DNA of 64,000 nucleotides from Paramecium octaurelia (lineage: Eukaryota > Ciliophora > Oligohymenophorea > Peniculida > Parameciidae). The stretch covers positions 441,483-505,482 of the forward strand of contig CAJJDP010000043.1 in the NCBI GenBank assembly GCA_905182995.1, given 5' to 3'. Shown piece after piece: positions 23,431 through 35,139 of the stretch; the stretch's first letter is position 1, and each line of letters starts with the position of its first letter. Made by a program: the position numbers and the translations under genes. Under the pieces are notes generated by a model that was not told the origin of the DNA, ran no database searches, and saw only the letters and a list, made by a program, of their open reading frames with translations.

Positions 23431-24320
23431 TTTGGGAGAGTCTCCCCTTAACCCAACCTGAATGTAGGAGAAATGAGAGGGTCGAAAGTGGGTGATTTAA
23501 CATTTAGAGAGATCAAGAAGTGATAAGGTGAAAGAGAACTAGGTTCAAAGACAATGAAGCCCCAGAAACTCCTGCTGGGTCTAGATGTCTGAAGTAGGAT
23601 GTTGAATTACTTGTTTTTAGCTGGAACATCCACAATTCAACCTTTTTTAGAGGAGGATTCTAAAAAGATGCTGGGATTCAGATGGCATTCCAAGGAAATT
23701 ACCAGAAAATAAAAACGAATTTCTTAAAACATGAAGGAAAAGATATATAAGATCACAAACCATTCGCCATGATAATGAAGATAATAAGGGATGATAACAT
23801 GAAATTCTAAGTACTGGATACAAAGAGAGCAAGAGAATAAACAGAAACCTATGGAGAATTAAAGAATAATTTTAGGAGATTGAATTCAAGGATTTAATCG
23901 TACTGAGCAAATCAATAGAACCTGAGAAGAGGTTGATATAATTCAAATCTCCTAAATTTTTTGAATGGAATGAGAATTTAAAAAATAAGTTGACGTAGTG
24001 AACATCTTAAAGAATTACGATGGTGGATATATCAAGAACTATAAACAAATACTACACGAATATATCGAGATAATAAAGAGAGTATCAAGGTCTTGTCTGT
24101 CGAAGAATACTAATCTAGACCCTAGAAGGATTGAAATTACTTAAGCAGAGAAGATTACCTTGATGATGATGAACAAATTCAAAACATTAGAATCGAAGAG
24201 GTTTTGAAAAGAAATACATATAATGGTACAACAGAGCTATCTCATATCATTTCATACACTTAAATGCAGTGAGACTTGTGATGTAAAGAAGATTGTTAAA
24301 AGCTAATTGTTAGATTTTGA
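23431..24320 (+). pseudogene. GC-richer broken coding region, possibly from a mobile element
   Basis: The base composition is visibly richer in G and C than the neighbours. The longest clear frame is 23532-23906 (ELLVFSWNIHNSTFFRGGFQ, then KDAGIQMAFQGNYQKIKTNF, HKPFAMIMKIIRDDN, QVLDTKRAREQTETYGELK). A second piece follows in another frame up to about 24207 (LKNYDGGYIKNYKQILHEYI, SKNTNLDPRRIEITQAEKI). There is no ATG at the front and at least one frame change. I recognise no domain. The composition and decay resemble the LINE relic at 29-30.7 kb, so a lost ORF of such an element is possible, but a host gene relic is equally allowed by what can be seen. Confidence 0.4.
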
Positions 24321-24332
24321 AATCATAAATAA

Positions 24333-25527
24333 TTAACATTTTGCATAAGAGAAGCTATAATTTGTTTTTTATTTTTTAAACTTTTTATATTTTTATTTTT
24401 TCTTCTACATTGTTAATAAATTAATCAATTTTAAAAATATTGAAAATCCAATTAAAATTTGTAATGTAAGTTTTCCCATTAAAAATGAAAGAGAGTGAAA
24501 ATTTGAATTCTGAAAGCGAGTAAGTATAATAAATTATTAGAATCGTAGTTAAATGCATCAACTCTCAACCACTGTCATCCTTTAACCATAATAATAGAAA
24601 ACTGAAGAATAAATCAAGTCATTTTTTAATTTAAGTGTGATTATGATTGCTATTTAAAGTGGTAACTTTGCACTTGGTTACTCATTAGCGTATTTATCCA
24701 TTTCATTTACAACATTATTTTCACAAATGTAGAATATATCAAAAATAAAAGTACATTGAAGTCATCTGAGATCGAAGAATAGGGCTTATTTAGTGCTGTT
24801 TTATCAATTGGCCAAATTTTTGGTGCTGTTATGACATCACCATTGCTTAAACATGCAACAAGAAATCAATCTCTATTAATTTCAGATTTTTTTGGTGTTC
24901 TCAGCATCCTTTAAATAATTCCAAATAGAGAAGTTATCCTTGTTTTTCGATTCAGTTTTGGTGTTTGTTTGGGCATCTCAACAATAATAATGCCATTATA
25001 TTTAAAAGAACTGTGTCCTCAGAAATATTATGAGTCTTTTTCTGTGATGGCTGGCTTTTTGGTAGGAGGTGGATATTTGTTTGTCACTTTTCTAGGTTTA
25101 GGTTATATTGATGAATCTTTAAATGGACCTGAGTCTAATTATTGGAAATTTATTTTTGCATTTCCTGCTTTAATACACTTTTTTAGATCTTTTATTCTTA
25201 CATTTATATATAAAATGGATAGTCCCATAAGTTTGATTCAAAAGAATAAAGATGAATTAGCCAAACAGATATTAAGAACGATTTATCAAGCATAATTTAT
25301 CGATTAATCTTTTGCAGAATGTAAATTAGGAGTTCAATATAATATTTAACTTGGAGAAGGGATACTCAGTATATTTACTAAAAAGCACAGAAAAACAGTA
25401 ACTATTGGGTGCGTTCTAGTTTTCGTTTATACTTGGTCAGGATTATTTGCATTATTTTCTTATAGTTCCTAAATATTCTCAGAGATGTCGAAAGATGATA
25501 CTACGTTGAATGCAATATTTAATTTAA
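24333..25527. repeat. First copy of a 1195-bp contig-end overlap
   Basis: Repeated after the N at 25528 as 25529-26723. It contains the 5' about 1040 bp of the MFS transporter gene (start at 24485), which is cut off at the N. Confidence 0.9.
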
Positions 25528-25528
25528 N

Positions 25529-26723
25529 TTAACATTTTGCATAAGAGAAGCTATAATTTGTTTTTTATTTTTTAAACTTTTTATATTTTTATTTTTTCTT
25601 CTACATTGTTAATAAATTAATCAATTTTAAAAATATTGAAAATCCAATTAAAATTTGTAATGTAAGTTTTCCCATTAAAAATGAAAGAGAGTGAAAATTT
25701 GAATTCTGAAAGCGAGTAAGTATAATAAATTATTAGAATCGTAGTTAAATGCATCAACTCTCAACCACTGTCATCCTTTAACCATAATAATAGAAAACTG
25801 AAGAATAAATCAAGTCATTTTTTAATTTAAGTGTGATTATGATTGCTATTTAAAGTGGTAACTTTGCACTTGGTTACTCATTAGCGTATTTATCCATTTC
25901 ATTTACAACATTATTTTCACAAATGTAGAATATATCAAAAATAAAAGTACATTGAAGTCATCTGAGATCGAAGAATAGGGCTTATTTAGTGCTGTTTTAT
26001 CAATTGGCCAAATTTTTGGTGCTGTTATGACATCACCATTGCTTAAACATGCAACAAGAAATCAATCTCTATTAATTTCAGATTTTTTTGGTGTTCTCAG
26101 CATCCTTTAAATAATTCCAAATAGAGAAGTTATCCTTGTTTTTCGATTCAGTTTTGGTGTTTGTTTGGGCATCTCAACAATAATAATGCCATTATATTTA
26201 AAAGAACTGTGTCCTCAGAAATATTATGAGTCTTTTTCTGTGATGGCTGGCTTTTTGGTAGGAGGTGGATATTTGTTTGTCACTTTTCTAGGTTTAGGTT
26301 ATATTGATGAATCTTTAAATGGACCTGAGTCTAATTATTGGAAATTTATTTTTGCATTTCCTGCTTTAATACACTTTTTTAGATCTTTTATTCTTACATT
26401 TATATATAAAATGGATAGTCCCATAAGTTTGATTCAAAAGAATAAAGATGAATTAGCCAAACAGATATTAAGAACGATTTATCAAGCATAATTTATCGAT
26501 TAATCTTTTGCAGAATGTAAATTAGGAGTTCAATATAATATTTAACTTGGAGAAGGGATACTCAGTATATTTACTAAAAAGCACAGAAAAACAGTAACTA
26601 TTGGGTGCGTTCTAGTTTTCGTTTATACTTGGTCAGGATTATTTGCATTATTTTCTTATAGTTCCTAAATATTCTCAGAGATGTCGAAAGATGATACTAC
26701 GTTGAATGCAATATTTAATTTAA
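25529..26723. repeat. Second copy of the 1195-bp contig-end overlap
   Basis: This copy of 24333-25527 continues uniquely past 26723 into the rest of the transporter gene, so it is the copy that joins the complete gene. Confidence 0.9.
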
Positions 26724-27209
26724 TTATTGGAATAGTACAATTTGCTCCTGCTTTTGTATCTAAATATGTATATGGAAGATGGGGTAAAAGATCATTGTTA
26801 TTATTTGGATTGGCTGTCCTGATTTTATGTTAGATACTCATAATTGGGCTTAGTTATTCTGAAGAATTATCTACTGTTATTGTTTCATTTATTATAATCT
26901 GTGTCTTTTCATTTTAATATGTATTGACTTTAGAACCTATCACCTGGGTAAAATCTTCAATTTATTAAGTCCATGATTCCAGAAATCAATTCAAGTGAAG
27001 GGACTTATTTCTGCTTTGTAACTCTGTATGGTTGGTAATTGTTAGTCTTGTATATATTTCCATTGATGTTGGATACCTTAGCTATGAGTGGCTCATTTAT
27101 TGTTTTCTTAATTCTAACATTATTGTCAACAGTATTCTTTTATTTTTTTGTGAAAGAAACTAAAGGACTAACTCATAAGGAAGTCAATAGACTCTATGGT
27201 AAAGATTGA
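25681..27209 (+). CDS. Major facilitator superfamily transporter, sugar-porter-like (485 aa)
   Basis: The frame starts at ATG 25681 (MKESENLNSESE) and ends at TGA 27207-27209. Introns: 25716-25744 (29 nt), 26948-26969 (22 nt), and a needed third gap at 25947-25966 (20 nt, ending GAG rather than TAG). With all three the length is a multiple of three. About 12 hydrophobic segments are present, including GNFALGYSLAYLSI, GLFSAVLSIGQIFGAVM, VFRFSFGVCLGISTIIMPLY and GIVQFAPAFVSKY. Family hallmarks are G-R-W-G-K-R after TM8, the E-x-x-P turn in LKELCP, and a C-terminal V-K-E-T-K-G motif, all typical of the sugar-porter branch of MFS. The substrate is unknown. A truncated copy of the gene start lies at 24485-25527 before the N. 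Confidence 0.82.
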
Positions 27210-27357
27210 GATGAAATGAACTAAATAATTTATAGATATAAAATTAATTCTCTTTGTTATTATTTAATTCAAATAAAAATACTAATCCACAATCTGATAC
27301 CTTTTTGTTTATTCAAGTAAATTTAGATAATAAGATTGCCTCTGGTTTTTTGAAGAA

Positions 27358-27751
27358 ATGTGGCATAGATTGAGCGATTTAGAGATTTATGAGCGTGAGT
27401 TTCAAAAAAACAAGAATGCTCTTAAAAAGAAATGTGAATTTATAATAAGTAGTAGCAATTTATGTTAGAGATGAGGAACTTGAAACAAGAAAATGATATT
27501 TAAATTAATTTAGTAATTCTAATATCTCAAAATATAACATATTATTGATAGCGGAAATATGAAATTACAGATTTTGCAGTTAAACATTTAATTGGGCATT
27601 TAGTTATGTTATTCCTCAAACTATTGCAGTATTTAATTAGTATGTGTTACTAAACCTGATTACCAACTAAAATAAATTTCTAGACTAATAGTTGAGTTTA
27701 TTGAAATAATATAATACTTTTCCTATTCATTATATTAGAAAAACAAAGTGA
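27358..27751 (+). CDS. Small hypothetical gene, exon structure uncertain
   Basis: The 5' exon reads MWHRLSDLEIYEREFQKNKN ... KKKCEFII from ATG 27358. After a likely 20-nt intron (GTA...TAG) the frame continues briefly. The 3' exon is clear: TFNWAFSYVIPQTIAVFNQY then LLNLITNQNKFLDQQLSLLK and a basic end at TGA 27749-27751. I could not join the two without a frame change around 27540-27580. It may be a small real gene with an unseen splice pattern or a recent pseudogene. No domain is recognised. Confidence 0.4.
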
Positions 27752-28158
27752 TATAAGCATTCAAGTCAGTCGGTAATGGCCCATAAAAAGAAACTTATCA
27801 AATAATTGACTGGAATTATTTTTTTTTTGTTAATAAACTCATTTTATATAAAATTTAATTTCTAAAATTAGAGTTAGAAATTAAGAATAAAAAGTAAAAT
27901 ACAATAATATTTCAATTTAGTTTATGTAATTATTTCATAATTCCTAATACTTTCTTATTTCTATCATCTTTGAAATATAATTCCATATAAATAAATACTC
28001 TCCGTCATTACTTAATTATCCAAAAGAATCAGAATGACCAACTCATATCTCTAATAATTAATTCTAACATCCTAAACCTTAACCTATATATTTATAATTA
28101 TTTTTAAGCTTCAATCCCTTTTATAAATAGAACAATTTTAATTTTATAATCAACATTT
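27752..28158. other. Intergenic, no gene recognised
   Basis: AT-rich spacer downstream of the small hypothetical gene. No coherent frame or repeat was seen. Confidence 0.4.
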
Positions 28159-28494
28159 ATGGACTTTTTGAAAGATTAAAATAGAAAAATACAAAAATTT
28201 TCTTAGGATTCAGATGATTACCATTAAGCTTAGTTGCAAAAAATTAATCACATTTGAAATCACTTTGACAGTAGCAATTAAGATTTAACAGTTTTAGTTG
28301 CAAAGATTTAAATTAAGGATATACTGATTCTATCCAAAATTTGATTCATTTCATTTCGGATCCCTAATACATTCACATCTATGCCTTGTATCTATAAAAA
28401 CTCTATAGAACCACATGTTAGAAGTGTTTAAAATTTCTCGCTAGCATTAATATAAGACATCATTACACTCAGTGTATTAAGGTTTAGAATTTGA
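28159..28494 (+). pseudogene. Coding relic interrupted by in-frame TGA codons
   Basis: From ATG 28159 the frame reads MDFLKDQNRKIQKFSQDSDD, then continues through TGA at 28255-28257 (NHFDSSNQDLTVLVAKIQIK) and TGA at 28342-28344 (FISFRIPNTFTSMPCIYKNS) to TGA 28492-28494. The same frame stays protein-like across both stops. No intron removes them cleanly. It is probably a decayed host gene; the family is unknown. Confidence 0.4.
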
Positions 28495-29218
28495 AATACA
28501 AGGTTCAGTACAATGCCTATTAGTAGTTGTACATGAGCCTGTGAGCTAGTTGTTATAGCGCTTTATAAATTATTACTAGAGACAAAGTTACCATAAGAAT
28601 TTTATTGTCAGAATACTATATAAAAGGCAGAAAGTGAACCAGTGGGTTTTCAATCTTCATTTTTAAGGTGATTTCAGAAGCTTTAATGTGCATATATTTT
28701 AAATGAAAAAGTTAAGTACCGCTTGTGGACCCATTTGTTTTCATGAAAGATTCAAAGTCAATTATTTGACTAACTCAATAAAAAATAATGTTTGCAAGTT
28801 GCAATGCTATCAAATCCTCTAGCTCACTCAGAACTATTATCAGAAGCAAATTATTTAGTGCAAAAGAGAGGACATACCAAGCATGTATTACAGACATAAT
28901 AATTTTTGTGAAAGGCTTGGTTATAATAACGATCTATATTTACAGATCTATTAAAAAAATGATTGGAGAGCAATTTCAAACTAGTTATAACTAATGACTT
29001 ACAGTGTAAAGTCAGTAACACTTAGGTACAATTTATACCATTATAAAAGTAATTTATAGTAGATCCAATCTAGTCAAATATATGTAAATTAAGTAGAATG
29101 CTTTAATTAGAACTCCAATAAAAATTTCTGTTAAAATCATTAATTCTCTAAAATCATTCGGAATTGGTTTAATTTGGCTTAAAGCCAATATTCAATAATT
29201 GATAATCCTTTTAATACC
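28495..29218. other. No gene recognised
   Basis: The stretch between the coding relic and the LINE 3' end carries short unconnected frames on both strands and runs of A and T. A few pieces look weakly protein-like, but none could be followed for more than about 40 codons. Confidence 0.35.
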
Positions 29219-30663
29219 TAAAATAATAATAATAATTATTATTATGTTGATTAATGCTCATGGCTGTTTTTTGGTTTAAAAGTGAAGGGTTCAAATTCCA
29301 TTCTAATCAATTTCTTGATTCTCTTGGCTATTTTTTACATTTGTCGCATCGCCTTCTGAACCTACTAGTAAAGATCGACTTAAAATTCTAGACATAGTCT
29401 ACGATCTTTCTCAACTTCTCATACCAGCCGCCCCGTTCTCAGAACAGATGGTTCATGATATGTTTCATTGTCATGTTTTATAATACGTTTTACATTTTCT
29501 CCACCTGTGTTAAAAGGATTCAAATCATTCATAACTGGGAATTCTGCGAATTTCCTAGGGCTAGATTCTTCGTTTAATCTCATCATTCTCAAATGATTGA
29601 TAGTTCTTTCCAGTCCTTGCAATCTGTCAAATTCCTTCTATAAGATACTGTTTCCAATATTGTAGTTATCATTTTAATTAATGAACTTTTTTAGCAGCCA
29701 ATCCTAGGAATCGAATTTATTATCTTTAAGGTTGTATACCCCTAGATCATCACCCTGCTATATGTACAAAGGAAAATAATTGTAAAGTTACCCCCTTTTG
29801 CAACCACGTAAAGCCCTCTGATTCATAAGAGTAAAGATGATGTCTGAATAACGCTATTTTTAATTATCCTTATATACCCGCTTTCCTTAACGTCGAATTC
29901 CAGTGTCCCTATTATTCATCGATTATTGACTTTGGAAAGCTTTATTAAGTCCCAAACTCTTCTGAAAGAAGTCCTCTTTATTATCTACCGTAATAAGTTC
30001 ATAGATTTCTTTTACCAGACAGCTTTGTTCTGAAATTCTAATATGCGGTAGAATATATTTAGTTTAAGGCTTAGTTAGCAGCCTAAATGGAATAATCCTT
30101 CTCAAAAATCCAAGTTTGGCAGTCTTTTAGCTATTTATTTTCTTTGTGATAGTAATCAAATCCCTATGTATCTAAACTCCTCCACTAATGCAATTTTCAT
30201 TTGGTTTAGATTCTCGCTCGGTTTATTTGCCAGGTACTACGTTTTCTTCAAGTTAACTTTCAACAACAAACCCTGACAAGATTCTATAAATGCTCTGGCA
30301 CAAAGATCTCCTACTTCTGCTCTCGAGTAGATAACAACATCATCCGCATAAGCAAGGATTTCAGCTCCCCTAGTCCAATATTTCTTACTTTTATTTTTCC
30401 TCAGAAGGTCCTCTGCCTAATTCTCTAGTTTTTTCTTGGTTTTTTTACACATGATCAAAAAAGATATTGAATAAGAAAGGGCTTAAAGCAGATCCTTGTA
30501 AGGCTCCATTAAGAAATTTAACTTCTTTCTTTTTAATTGGATCGAATATGAAAAGATTATCATAAACATTGAAGAGGAAATCCAGTTTCGGTTTCGCAAT
30601 CCAACCTTTCTAACTTATCATTCCATACAATCCCTCTATATTAATTTGTATGATGACTTGTTT
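29219..30663 (-). mobile_element. Broken LINE (non-LTR retrotransposon) reverse transcriptase
   Basis: On the minus strand the RT core is plain: GALQGSALSPFLFNIFF (fingers/palm block 4), then AYADDVVIYSRAEVGDL (the YADD catalytic block), then GLLLKVNLKKTQYL. Upstream is NIEGLYGMISQKGWIAKPKL. These are the blocks of LINE-type RTs, not LTR elements. At least one frame change lies between the fingers block and YADD, and further changes lie downstream, so the copy is dead. A last frame at 29419-29622 (LQGLERTINHLRMMRLNEES) is probably the element's 3' coding end. The element is cut off on its 5' side near 30663, where AT-only sequence starts. On its 3' side it ends in an ATT/TAA run at about 29220-29250, as many LINEs do. 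Its GC content is higher than the surroundings. Confidence 0.85.
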
Positions 30664-31138
30664 AATTTTTAATGTAAATTTTTTTTATTTAATTAAATGT
30701 ATTATTATTATTTTAAGTATTATAATTGCAAGTTAAATGAGAAAATACTTTTATTGTATATAGACACTAAAATAACACATTTAATCAATTTAAATTCATT
30801 ATTCTTATTTTTTAGCTAATTGATTTTAGAGTTATGGAGGTGGTTTTTTTGGCGTAGAATATTCATTGTCATTATCTTTTTTAATTTTATTCAAACCTTA
30901 CTTATTTAACATTATTTAGAACATCAATAAAATTGTTTGTTTAAAGAATGAAAATATCAACATATTGTAATTTAAATAATATACTATTTTTGATAATAAA
31001 AAGCAAACTCTACTAACATCCCTATCCCTTCGCTCTCAATATTGTTATTTATCCAATTTTTTATTATTTAATATAATACTCAAAATACAGCAATAGAAAT
31101 TTATTATTATTACTATTATTATTATTAATAAAAGGAAA
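30664..31138. other. Intergenic, with an ATT-type microsatellite
   Basis: AT-rich spacer upstream of the WD40 gene. A TTA/ATT trinucleotide tract lies at about 31100-31130, directly before the start codon. No coding frame was seen. Confidence 0.5.
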
Positions 31139-32429
31139 ATGAGGTGTTAGTGTAATTAAAATGAAGATTTGTATCGGGTATTAGCTTCCTTTTAAAATGT
31201 GGATGAATCATCCTTCCAAGCCTTAATATAAATTTTGAAAAGAGAGAAGATTTAAGACTGTGTAGAGTTTCTCTCATTCGATAAAATTCAATATTTATAT
31301 GAATAAGACATTTAATGTTTAGAAAAAATATCACTAAATGAAAAGGAAATGAAATATAAAGTTGGAAAAAATGACATGTACAAAATCACAGATGGTCTTA
31401 AAAAATTGAAAGATCATGATTTCAATAAGCAAAATTACTCATTAGTAGAATATGAAGAAAGGAAATAAGAACTTATCACAAAAATATCAAATGATAAGAT
31501 TATCGTTGAATTATTAAAGTTTTTAGTTCATCTTACTGCGTTAGATGAAAGATACATTTAGTGTGGATCAAATTCTCTTCATTTATTAGTTGAAATGAAG
31601 GTTTATTTGAGGGAATAATCTTTTGAGAATATTAGAATTAGAAATACTTCAATATAAGGAGCAAATTTAGTCAGATGTAACTTAAGTGGATCTGAATTTA
31701 ACAATGTTATTATTAGTGGAGTTAACTTAAATCGCACAAAATTATTCAATTGTAGGTGGACAAATTTAGGTATAAATGAGGGAATCAAGTTGCATGGTAA
31801 TTGCGGGCGCGTCAAATAAGTTTGCTTTTCTCCAGATGGTAAGTTAATAGCATGTTGCAATTATGATAAATCAATTCGATTGTGGAATTTTAAAACAGGA
31901 AAAATACAGTCAGTATTACAAGGAAAAAGTGAGGCTTTTTCAGTCTGCTTCTTTTCAAATAGTATAACCTTAGCTTCTTCCAATCGATTATTTGTATATA
32001 TATGGAATCTTAAAACAGGGAAATGTCTGTAAAAATTAAATTGTAGCATTAATTTGGCTAATTCAGTCTGTTTCTCTTCTGATGGTACTAGATTAGCGTT
32101 TGGTACCATTAATAATTCTATCTTTTTATGGGATATTAAGACAGGATAATAAAAAGCAGAATTATATGCTCATACTCGTTAAGTCACTTTACTCTGTTTT
32201 TCTCCGAGTGGTACCACATTAGCAACTTGTATTCATGGCTTTATCAATTTGTGGGATGTTAACACAGGAAAATAAACAGCGAGATTAGATGAATATTGTC
32301 ATGATGTCAAAACTGGCTGTTTCTCTCCAGATGGTCAAACATTAGCATCTAGTAGTAAAGATAATTCAATCCGGTTCTGGGATGTTAATACAGGATAATA
32401 AAAGGGAAAATTAAATGGTCATACTCAAG
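31139..32429 (+). CDS. 5' part of the WD40/pentapeptide-repeat gene, cut at the contig join
   Basis: ATG 31139 opens the gene ([20 protein letters not shown]). It contains a helical N-terminal region, then pentapeptide-like repeats near residues 165-200 ([35 protein letters not shown]), then the first WD40 repeats ([26 protein letters not shown]). The frame runs without introns into the single N at 32430. When this piece is joined directly to 33708-35101, skipping the repeated copy, the gene is 2685 nt, an exact 895 codons. That supports the view that the repeat is an assembly artefact. Confidence 0.85.
31153..32429. repeat. First copy of a 1277-bp contig-end overlap
   Basis: Repeated after the N at 32430 as 32431-33707. 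It covers the WD40 gene from codon 5 to the sixth WD repeat region. Confidence 0.9.
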
Positions 32430-32430
32430 N

Positions 32431-33707
32431 TAATTAAAATGAAGATTTGTATCGGGTATTAGCTTCCTTTTAAAATGTGGATGAATCATCCTTCCAAGCC
32501 TTAATATAAATTTTGAAAAGAGAGAAGATTTAAGACTGTGTAGAGTTTCTCTCATTCGATAAAATTCAATATTTATATGAATAAGACATTTAATGTTTAG
32601 AAAAAATATCACTAAATGAAAAGGAAATGAAATATAAAGTTGGAAAAAATGACATGTACAAAATCACAGATGGTCTTAAAAAATTGAAAGATCATGATTT
32701 CAATAAGCAAAATTACTCATTAGTAGAATATGAAGAAAGGAAATAAGAACTTATCACAAAAATATCAAATGATAAGATTATCGTTGAATTATTAAAGTTT
32801 TTAGTTCATCTTACTGCGTTAGATGAAAGATACATTTAGTGTGGATCAAATTCTCTTCATTTATTAGTTGAAATGAAGGTTTATTTGAGGGAATAATCTT
32901 TTGAGAATATTAGAATTAGAAATACTTCAATATAAGGAGCAAATTTAGTCAGATGTAACTTAAGTGGATCTGAATTTAACAATGTTATTATTAGTGGAGT
33001 TAACTTAAATCGCACAAAATTATTCAATTGTAGGTGGACAAATTTAGGTATAAATGAGGGAATCAAGTTGCATGGTAATTGCGGGCGCGTCAAATAAGTT
33101 TGCTTTTCTCCAGATGGTAAGTTAATAGCATGTTGCAATTATGATAAATCAATTCGATTGTGGAATTTTAAAACAGGAAAAATACAGTCAGTATTACAAG
33201 GAAAAAGTGAGGCTTTTTCAGTCTGCTTCTTTTCAAATAGTATAACCTTAGCTTCTTCCAATCGATTATTTGTATATATATGGAATCTTAAAACAGGGAA
33301 ATGTCTGTAAAAATTAAATTGTAGCATTAATTTGGCTAATTCAGTCTGTTTCTCTTCTGATGGTACTAGATTAGCGTTTGGTACCATTAATAATTCTATC
33401 TTTTTATGGGATATTAAGACAGGATAATAAAAAGCAGAATTATATGCTCATACTCGTTAAGTCACTTTACTCTGTTTTTCTCCGAGTGGTACCACATTAG
33501 CAACTTGTATTCATGGCTTTATCAATTTGTGGGATGTTAACACAGGAAAATAAACAGCGAGATTAGATGAATATTGTCATGATGTCAAAACTGGCTGTTT
33601 CTCTCCAGATGGTCAAACATTAGCATCTAGTAGTAAAGATAATTCAATCCGGTTCTGGGATGTTAATACAGGATAATAAAAGGGAAAATTAAATGGTCAT
33701 ACTCAAG
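32431..33707. repeat. Second copy of the 1277-bp contig-end overlap
   Basis: This copy of 31153-32429 lacks the start codon of the WD40 gene but continues uniquely after 33707 into the rest of that gene. Confidence 0.9.
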
Positions 33708-35101
33708 AAGTTCGATCAGTCTGTTTTTCCCCTGATGGTACGACATTAGCATCTGGTAGTTATGATCAGACTATTCTTTTATGGGATGTTAAGACAGGAA
33801 AATAAAAAGCCAAATTATATGGTCATACGAATTACATTAATTCAGTCTGTTTCTCTCCTGATGGTACTACTTTAGCATCTGGTAGTTATGATCAATCTAT
33901 CCTTTTATGGGATATTAAGACGGTATCACATTAAGCCAAATAAGATGGTCATACTGGTTCTGTCATGTAGGTCTGTTTCTCCCCTGATGGTACCACATTA
34001 GCATCTTGTAGTAAAGATAAGTCTATTAGAATATGGGATATTAAAACAGGACAAGAAAAAGCCAAATTAGTTAGTGATACAGATAGTATTAATTCAGTCT
34101 TTTTCTCGCCTGATGGTACTAAATTAGCATCTGGATGTAAAGATAGCTCTATCAGTATATGGGATGTTAAAACGGGTCTATAAAAAGCCAAACTACACGG
34201 TCACACAGATAGTGTTAATTCAATCTGTTTCTCTCCTGATGGAAATACACTAGCATCTGGTAGTGATGATAGGGCTATATTATTATGGGATGTTAAGGTA
34301 GGATTATAAAAAGCCATATTAGAGGGTCATTAATATTAGGTTTATACAGTTTGTTTCTCTCCTGATGGTACTACAATAGCATCTGGTAGTTATGATAAGT
34401 CTATCCGATTATGGGATGTTAAGACAGGGTCATAAAAAGCCAAATTAGACGGTCATTAATATTTGGTTCAATCAGTCTGTTTCTCTCCTGATGGTACAAC
34501 ATTGGCATCTGGTAGTTTTGACAATTCTGTCTGTTTATGGGATGTTAAAACAATACAATAATAATCCAAATTAATTGGTCATACAAGTTATGTTTATTCA
34601 GTCTGCTTCTCTCCTGATAATACTTTATTAGCATCTGGTAGTTATGATTATTCTATTTGTTTATGGGATGTTAAAACAAGATAATAATAAGCCAAATTAA
34701 ATGGGCATACAAGTTATATTTATTCAGTCTGCTTCTCTCCTGATAGTACTATATTAGCATCTGGTAGTGTAGATAAGTCCATTCTCTTATGGGATATAGA
34801 AACAGGAAAAGATATCTTTACTTCAAATAATAGTTAAGATATACTCCCACAATTTTAACATCCAATTTTTAAAAATAATGTTCCTCAAGAAATTAGTATT
34901 TATCTTCACTAATTTTTAGCTACCTCTAATATTATTACTAATCTTAGAATTACCAATAATCCCAAGTTAGTAGCCTAAAGAGCTTGTATTCTGAATGGAG
35001 AATTTCTAAATTATAAAGGAGTAGATTTACTATAATTATTCAAATCTAAAGGAAGTTTCACTTTACAAAGCAAAATTGGAGCATAATAACAATAAAATTG
35101 A
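32431..35101 (+). CDS. WD40-repeat protein with pentapeptide-like N-terminal segment (3' part; full protein 894 aa)
   Basis: The frame is open from the N join to TGA 35099-35101, without introns. In total 14 WD40 repeats can be counted in the complete gene, enough for two seven-bladed propellers. The last nine are very alike ([36 protein letters not shown]), which points to recent repeat amplification or gene conversion; the first five are more diverged. Pentapeptide-type A-N-L/A-x-L repeats precede the propellers. The C-terminal 110 residues are a non-repeat helical tail ([33 protein letters not shown]). WD40 propellers are protein-binding scaffolds; this family is greatly expanded in Paramecium and no specific partner can be named. 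Confidence 0.88.
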
Positions 35102-35139
35102 TTATCAAAAATTATTATAAATACGCAATATCAATTTAG

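Noticed and set aside
24485-26491. Two tandem MFS transporter genes
   Set aside because: The first is cut at a single N and repeats the second; it is best explained as an unmerged contig overlap.
29241-29304. tRNA-like pattern: TTGATTA paired with TAATCAA around a GGGTTCAAATTCC T-loop-like sequence
   Set aside because: The span is only 64 nt, the T stem has three pairs and no anticodon arm could be drawn; it lies at the LINE 3' end.
31125-34191. Series of minus-strand standard-code ORFs across the WD40 gene
   Set aside because: They are antisense shadows of the WD40 repeats, which read perfectly on the plus strand with the ciliate code.
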